DNA of 64,000 bases from positions 124,001 to 188,000 of the forward strand of contig NZ_CABPSB010000011.1 in assembly GCF_902459655.1 (NCBI RefSeq), written 5' to 3'. Source of the stretch: Pandoraea anhela. Its GTDB lineage: Bacteria > Pseudomonadota > Gammaproteobacteria > Burkholderiales > Burkholderiaceae. Position 1 is the stretch's first letter; each line of letters opens with the position of its first letter. The translations under genes and the position numbers were made by a program. Positions 60,720-64,000 of the stretch are shown here, one piece after another. The notes under the pieces are model-generated. The model did no database searches and was not told the origin of the DNA. It worked only from the letters and a program-made list of their open reading frames with translations.

Positions 60720-61226
60720 TTTTTATTTCCTTGTCGAGATGCTTCATACGCCTGCACCGCGCGCATGCCCGCGCGGCCAGCCCCAGTCGCCTTCTCCTTG
60801 AGTGTTTCGATAAACACCTTCTTCGCTTGTGGCTGCCCCTTGAATTCCTCAAGCGCATTGGCTAGCTTCTTCGGGTTGAGTAGGAGGTTGATTGCGGCCT
60901 TCTCGGACCTCGCCATCGCCTTGCTCGCGGCGGCGCGGACGAGATATCCGGCGGCAGCCGAAACGATGTTCCCGGAACCGGCGGCCATTCCAAGTGCAGT
61001 GTCAGTCCCACGGGATTCAGCGAGGCGCGCAAGCAGGCCGCCGCCGAGTTGCATGTTCGCCGCCGTTTGGCTGCCAGCGGCACCGAGCGGAACGTTGGCC
61101 GTCGAGGCACGCTGGAGATCTGCGAGCAGGCTGTTCTTGTATGCCTCAGCGCCCCCCGTCAGCGGTTCTCGTCCCAGCGCCGATTTCGCTGCTTGATAGG
61201 TCATCTGAGCCTCGCCGCTCGCGTTG
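60716..61226 (-). pseudogene. 3' fragment of the large virion gene (separated by inversion)
   Basis: C-terminal 169 residues or so of the broken phage gene, reading NASGEAQMTYQAAKSALG... to ASRQGNKK. A longer open frame extends to 61423 but the part before 61226 is antisense to the inverted middle segment. It has no start of its own that I can support. Confidence 0.8.
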
Positions 61227-62427
61227 TTCCCTGCACGAATGGCAGAGAACAATGCAGCACGGTTTGCCGCAGGCCGTGACGTCGTCGGGCCGAACCTTGG
61301 CCAAGAAGTCGACGATTTCACTCGCGCCCAGGCGCAGCGCCTCGCTGCTGGGCAGGCGGAATTGCCGCCCCTGACGGCCGAACAAGCGCAGATCATGCAG
61401 TCGCCGGCATACGTCCGCGCCATGAAGGTGGCGCAGGGATCGGCAGATAACGCGGGCAGCGATGTGTTCGCAGTTCAGCAACGCCCATTGCAGCAGGCGC
61501 TCGCTCAAGGCATTGACGACGTGGCGGGCACGCCCGCGACGCTCGACGCCTTGCGCGCAGCGCGCGGGAATGTTGCCGACGATATGTTCCGCACGGCGAA
61601 TATTACGTTGCCGGTCACGACGCCGAAATTCGCCGCGCTGCTCGAAAAGCCTGCGTTCCGCAGCGCCATCGATGCAGCCCAGAAGGCGAGCGACAACCTC
61701 GGCGAGGGCTCGATCTTCGCCACCACACAGAACCGTGCGCTGGCGAACATGGGCGGCGCGAGGGGTGTCGAAACTCAGCTCGTCACCGGTCGTGGCTTGC
61801 TCTATGCAAAGGGCGTGCTTGATGACCAAATCGGCCGCGCAATGCAGATGGGTGAAAACGCCAAGGCGCGCCCGCTGATGGCTGTTCGCGACGATCTGGT
61901 GAGCATCATGGACGACGCCACCGGCGGCGAATACGCCGCAGCCCGAGCGAAGTTTCAGGCCGATTCCGCGCCACTCGATGCACAGATGGCGCTGCAAAAA
62001 CGGCTTATTTCTGCCGTCGATCCTGTCACGGGCGACGTGAATCCAAACACTCTCAGTGGCGCCATCAGAAACGTGCTCGGTGAGCAGTTGAAACCAGGCA
62101 TTCGCCAGGCCGACAAGGTGACGCCGGAAATGCTCGATCAGTTGCGCGTGCTCAGTGCTCAAGCGCGCACGACACCGACCAACATGACGGGGCTGTCCGG
62201 AGAGGGGCAGGAATATCTTCGGGGCGCGCTGAACGTCGGCAGCAAGGGAAACGAGTTGGTTCGCGAAGATGCCCAGCGAGCTGCTGAACAATTCTCAAAC
62301 TACCTGCGTACGCAGTCACCGGCCTATTCCGACTACCTCACCCAGCAGGCCACCACCGGCGTCGATCTGACGTCGCGTCAGACCCTGCGTGAAGCACTCG
62401 ACAAGTTGGGTTTGCTCGCCAACGCGA
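61219..62427. other. Inverted segment between 8-bp inverted repeats
   Basis: TCGCGTTG at 61219-61226 and CAACGCGA at 62420-62427 bound a segment of 1209 bp. Turning it round joins the minus-strand frames exactly at both ends: EAGQVAL + FPARMAENN at the right junction and KLGLLANA + SGEAQMTY at the left junction, with codon phase kept at each. Confidence 0.9.
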
Positions 62428-62432
62428 CTTGA
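61224..62432 (+). pseudogene. Middle part of the large virion gene, inverted
   Basis: About 400 residues of open frame on the plus strand, opposite to all phage genes around it. The N-terminus (FPARMAENNAAR) and C-terminus (LLANA) are the natural continuations of the flanking minus-strand fragments. The helical, Gln/Ala-rich composition fits an ejection or internal virion protein. TTG 61224 is only the first possible start; independent translation is doubtful. Confidence 0.85.
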
Positions 62433-63550
62433 CCAGCTTCCGTGTTCTGCATGGCACGTTGCAGACGAATGATCGCCGGGTTATTCGCCGCCTCGGCGGC
62501 TGTCGGCAGACTGCCCGGAATCAGTTCATCGGAGTTCGAGCGAAGTGCGGCGATCGTCGGGGCGAGATCATCGCCAAGCTGGCCAGCGATTCGGCCCGCG
62601 GCTGATTGCTCGCCGCCACGCACTGCTGACCACGCTCGCGACGCCAGCGGACGCGCAGCGTTAATGCCAGCGCCCAGCAGCTGGCCGGCGCCGTATCCGA
62701 GTGCGCCGAGTCCGGCGCCTTCCACAGCGCCAGGCAGTATGCCCGTGTCGTTCAACGCCCCTTGACTGGCGCCATAAGCGCCGCCGGCGGCAATCTGCGG
62801 CAGCAATTCCGGTCCAGCGAAGAGCATAGGCACGACTGCGCCGCCGATGTTGCCCGCCGTGCGCCAGCCCGAGGTACCGAGCTGATCGTTTCCTTGCTGC
62901 GTGAGGTTCCGTGCACCGTTTTGTGCATCGTTGACGAGCCAATCCCCAACGCCGTTGGCGCCGACGGCTTGCAGGCCTCTCCCGACGAGCGCCTGACCGC
63001 CCAGCATTGTCTTTCCGAACCCTTCGCCGATGCCGCCGACCGTCGCGACCAACGGATTTGACGACGGTTGCTGCTGAATCGCAGTTGGCATTGGGTTGTC
63101 GGTGACGCCAGGCACGACGGCTCGTTGCTGTGCACCCTGCGTGACGATGGTTTGCCATTTGCCGAGATACGTCAACGCATCGTCCGGCAAGTCTGCGAGA
63201 CTGCCACCATTGGCAATCCACTTATCGGCCGCCCCGGGCCCCATCTGGTATGCCACGGCGGCAAGCGACGGATCGCCATATCGTTGGCGCAGCATGGCGT
63301 AGTACTGCCGGCCGAGGCGCGCATCGTCCTGCGGCGTGCCGTTCGACGGCGTCAGCCCAAAACCCGGGTCGCGCGCCGTCGAGGCAAGCACCTGCATACT
63401 GCCGCGCGCGCCTGAATCCCGATTAACGATGCCAGGCGTCGAGTCAGCCGCCCCGCTCGATTCGATTTGGTTGATCGCTCCCTCAGGCGTCGAAAACGAC
63501 GCCTTCAGAGCGAGCAGATCCGCATTGCTCAGGCTCGACAGATCATTCAT
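62378..63550 (-). pseudogene. 5' part of phage virion gene with lytic transglycosylase domain
   Basis: Residues 1-377 of the original protein, from ATG 63550. N-terminal SLT-type lytic transglycosylase domain: catalytic-type Glu in NQIESSG, GSMQVLASTARDPGFG, YYAMLRQRYGD and AAVAYQMGPGAADKW. A Gly/Ala-rich membrane-active region follows. Such proteins cross the cell wall during DNA ejection. After codon 377 (62420) the frame is antisense to the inverted segment and stops at 62378, giving 13 foreign residues. The start overlaps the upstream gene by 4 bp. Confidence 0.85.
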
Positions 63551-64000
63551 CGCATGAGCCCCCGGCGCTTGAGTTCGGAATTGATATCGCCGAGAGAGTA
63601 ACGACCGATCTGCGGCTGACCTGCCTGACCCTGTTGGGCGGGCTGTTGCTGAAGCGTTGCCTGAGCGAACGTCGTGCCGGCAGGGAATTGGATGCCATTG
63701 ATCGTGGCGTCACGACTGAGCGGCCCAAGGCTGCCTCGGTTGGCGGCCGAGTAATCCGCCTTCGCCGCCTGGTACTCGGCAACACCCTTTTGCACGCGCC
63801 CGACGGCCTGCAAGTAGGCGAGCCACGTATTCGGCGCAGCGTTGTCTGCGGGCACACCATTGCGCACCAGCGCGATATCCTTGTCGGAAGCAGATCCGGG
63901 CGGGAGTTCGCTGAGAATCGACTTGTTGACGAACTGCGCAAGCTGACCACGCAACTGCTGGCCAGCGTCCTTGTTGCCCGTGATGCGAGTGAGCATGTCG
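63547..64000 (-). CDS. Phage virion protein, C-terminal part (5' end outside window)
   Basis: C-terminal 149+ residues of a phage structural protein, read from the right edge; ATG 63996 may be internal. Composition is Ala/Gln-rich, with a QATLQQQPAQQGQAGQPQ segment before the end GRYSLGDINSELKRRGLMR. Probably a further ejection or tail-associated protein, coupled to the transglycosylase gene by ATGA overlap. Confidence 0.65.
   Translation of the reverse strand, partial: DMLTRITGNKDAGQQLRGQLAQFVNKSILSELPPGSASDKDIALVRNGVPADNAAPNTWLAYLQAVGRVQKGVAEYQAAKADYSAANRGSLGPLSRDATINGIQFPAGTTFAQATLQQQPAQQGQAGQPQIGRYSLGDINSELKRRGLMR

Noticed and set aside
61219-62427. Programmed phase variation by a site-specific invertase
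   Set aside because: The repeats are only 8 bp without crossover-site features, no recombinase gene is in the window, and inversion truncates the gene rather than swapping alternative ends.
1-64000. tRNA, rRNA, riboswitch, insertion sequence or origin
   Set aside because: I looked for tRNA-like cloverleafs, transposase motifs with terminal repeats and known leader structures and found none that I could support by eye.

Overview
The window is high-GC, densely coded chromosomal DNA of a betaproteobacterium. Divergent LysR and IclR regulators, a Gram-negative trimeric porin of the Burkholderia type and many ABC-transporter-led catabolic operons point to the Burkholderiaceae, most likely Pandoraea or a close relative. 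That assignment is inference from gene style; no rRNA, tRNA or housekeeping marker is present. Nearly all of the window is accessory metabolism: uptake systems coupled to small enzyme sets and local regulators.

Region 1 (1-15065): a partial amidohydrolase and a LysR regulator are divergently arranged. Downstream of LysR lies a long operon: a family-5 (peptide-type) ABC importer, a porin, a histidine-ammonia-lyase homologue without the MIO-forming Ala-Ser-Gly, a urocanate-hydratase homologue, a glutathione S-transferase, a DUF917/S-methyl-thiohydantoin-desulfurase-type protein and a CGSGVTA rhodanese. This set matches the logic of ergothioneine or S-methyl-ergothioneine breakdown (betaine elimination, hydration to a thiohydantoin, desulfuration, ring opening). 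It is the most interesting system in the window.

Region 2 (15240-21235): VOC protein, DctA symporter, beta-hydroxyacid dehydrogenase, IlvD/Edd dehydratase and a SAF-type NAD(P) oxidoreductase, suggesting hydroxy- or sugar-acid use. Region 3 (21637-29493): M15-like protein, VOC protein, GloB, two aminotransferases, an APC permease, an HpcH/HpaI aldolase and a LysR regulator, an amino-acid-like catabolic module. Region 4 (29546-41012): a branched-chain-type (Liv) ABC importer with an SDR and an unrecognised protein on the minus strand. Divergent from it runs an operon of PNPOx-like protein, RraA-like protein, 2Fe-2S/FAD reductase, nitrilase, polysaccharide-deacetylase-fold hydrolase and YciI protein, ending at a LysR gene.

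Region 5 (41045-45320): a methyltransferase, a PAS histidine kinase with NarL-type response regulator, and cyanase paired with a formate/nitrite-family channel. Region 6 (45526-59670): an IclR regulator with polar-amino-acid ABC importers at both ends, a threonine-synthase-like PLP enzyme, a flavin reductase/LLM monooxygenase pair and an MmgE/PrpD protein. Two nearly identical palindromes (46368-46382 and 59768-59782) mark its two outer promoters and suggest one IclR regulon. Region 7 (60135-64000): the edge of a prophage. Its large transglycosylase-bearing virion gene is broken by a clean internal inversion of about 1.2 kb between 8-bp inverted repeats; reversing it in silico restores one 944-residue reading frame.
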